In this document: positions 63,828 to 64,000 of the stretch, in pieces
Numbering within the stretch: the stretch's first letter is position 1
Layout of the letters: every line of letters begins with the position of its first letter
Origin: Paenibacillus foliorum
GTDB lineage: Bacteria; Bacillota; Bacilli; Paenibacillales; NBRC-103111
Assembly (NCBI RefSeq): GCF_013141765.1
Contig: NZ_WHOD01000097.1
Coordinates: 62,001-126,000, forward strand
Length of the DNA stretch: 64,000 nucleotides
Reading direction: 5' to 3'
Notes under the pieces: model-generated
Database searches by the model: none
What the model was told of the DNA's origin: nothing
The model's input: only the letters and a program-made list of their open reading frames with translations
Position numbers and translations under genes: made by a program

Positions 63828-64000
63828 TTGAGATTAGAAAAGTTCCATGGAATCATACCGGCTTTTTATGCATGCTATGACGATCAAGGAGACATCTCAG
63901 AAGCTCGTACCAAAGATTTATGTGATTATTTATATGAAAAACAGGTCCAAGGAGTCTATGTCGGAGGAAGCTCCGGCGAGTGTATTTACCAAAGCCTCGA
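63828..64000 (+). CDS. N-acetylneuraminate lyase/DapA-family protein, 3' end outside window
   Basis: 57 codons are visible from TTG 63828 behind AGGAGGGGAG. The start FHGIIPAFYACYDDQGDIS and the loop YVGGSSGECIYQS (alpha-keto acid carboxylate site, GGSSGE) match NanA-like members. The sequence differs clearly from the DapA-like gene at 17807. It would split N-acetylneuraminate or another 2-keto-3-deoxy acid to pyruvate. Operator-like sites upstream suggest control by a sialic-acid or amino-sugar regulator (inference). Confidence 0.8.
   Translation, partial: MRLEKFHGIIPAFYACYDDQGDISEARTKDLCDYLYEKQVQGVYVGGSSGECIYQSL

Overview
The window looks like a chromosomal stretch from a Paenibacillus-type member of the Bacillales. 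The grounds are inference from gene content, moderate GC, strong AGGAGG ribosome sites and sigma-A promoters. The content is sugar ABC transporters paired with YesM/YesN-type two-component systems, XylR/XylA, several ECF sigma/anti-sigma pairs, bdbCD-type thiol oxidases and an isolated eukaryotic-type HisA. I saw no rRNA, tRNA, CRISPR array, prophage or intact insertion sequence.

Layout. 1-4000: the end of a large surface protein, a decayed xanthine phosphoribosyltransferase remnant, then a BlaI-type repressor, an M56 metalloprotease and a BdbD/BdbC disulfide-forming pair under a BlaI-like operator. 4000-8700: a repeat-rich spacer, a histidine phosphatase, an unknown gene interrupted near its start, an ECF sigma/anti-sigma pair and a DMT exporter. 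8750-11700: the xylR/xylA divergent unit with a clear operator and promoter. 11750-17700: housekeeping and accessory genes (acetyltransferase, TIM-barrel epimerase, ABC ATPase, Fsr-like exporter, GntR regulator, pirin). 17800-30120: a sugar-acid catabolic region with a DapA-like lyase/dehydratase, two related acid-sugar dehydratases of the enolase superfamily, an SDR dehydrogenase, an IclR regulator and a CUT1 ABC transporter with its histidine kinase and a frameshifted response regulator. 30120-34300: a candidate structured RNA, a 43-residue small protein, a second ECF sigma/anti-sigma pair and an ECF42-like sigma factor with its DGPF/YCII partner. 34590-41850: a second, intact sugar ABC transporter with kinase and regulator. 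42000-49600: HisA, HIT protein, dGTPase-like protein, acyltransferase, a Gly/Pro-rich protein and a permease, separated by dispersed intergenic repeats. 49800-55320: a TetL-like exporter, an AraC remnant, a phosphotransferase, a PhnB-like protein and a PadR-controlled DHA2 exporter. 55900-59430: an AraC regulator divergent from fucU, an aldo/keto reductase and a zinc alcohol dehydrogenase. 59500-64000: a TetR regulator with three operator-like palindromes, an MBL hydrolase, a HAD phosphatase, a cation/proton antiporter preceded by an apparent attenuator, and the start of a NanA/DapA-family gene behind tandem operator-like sites.

How the genes fit together. Most of the window serves uptake and oxidation of plant-type sugars and sugar acids: xylose isomerisation, aldonate or uronate dehydration followed by 2-keto-3-deoxy acid processing, and a non-phosphorylating fucose-like route. 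Each has its own regulator. The least explained items are the end-paired RNA at 30171-30402, the attenuator-like leader at 62145-62256, the BlaI/M56/BdbDC operon, and a roughly 90-bp intergenic repeat family found at three loci.
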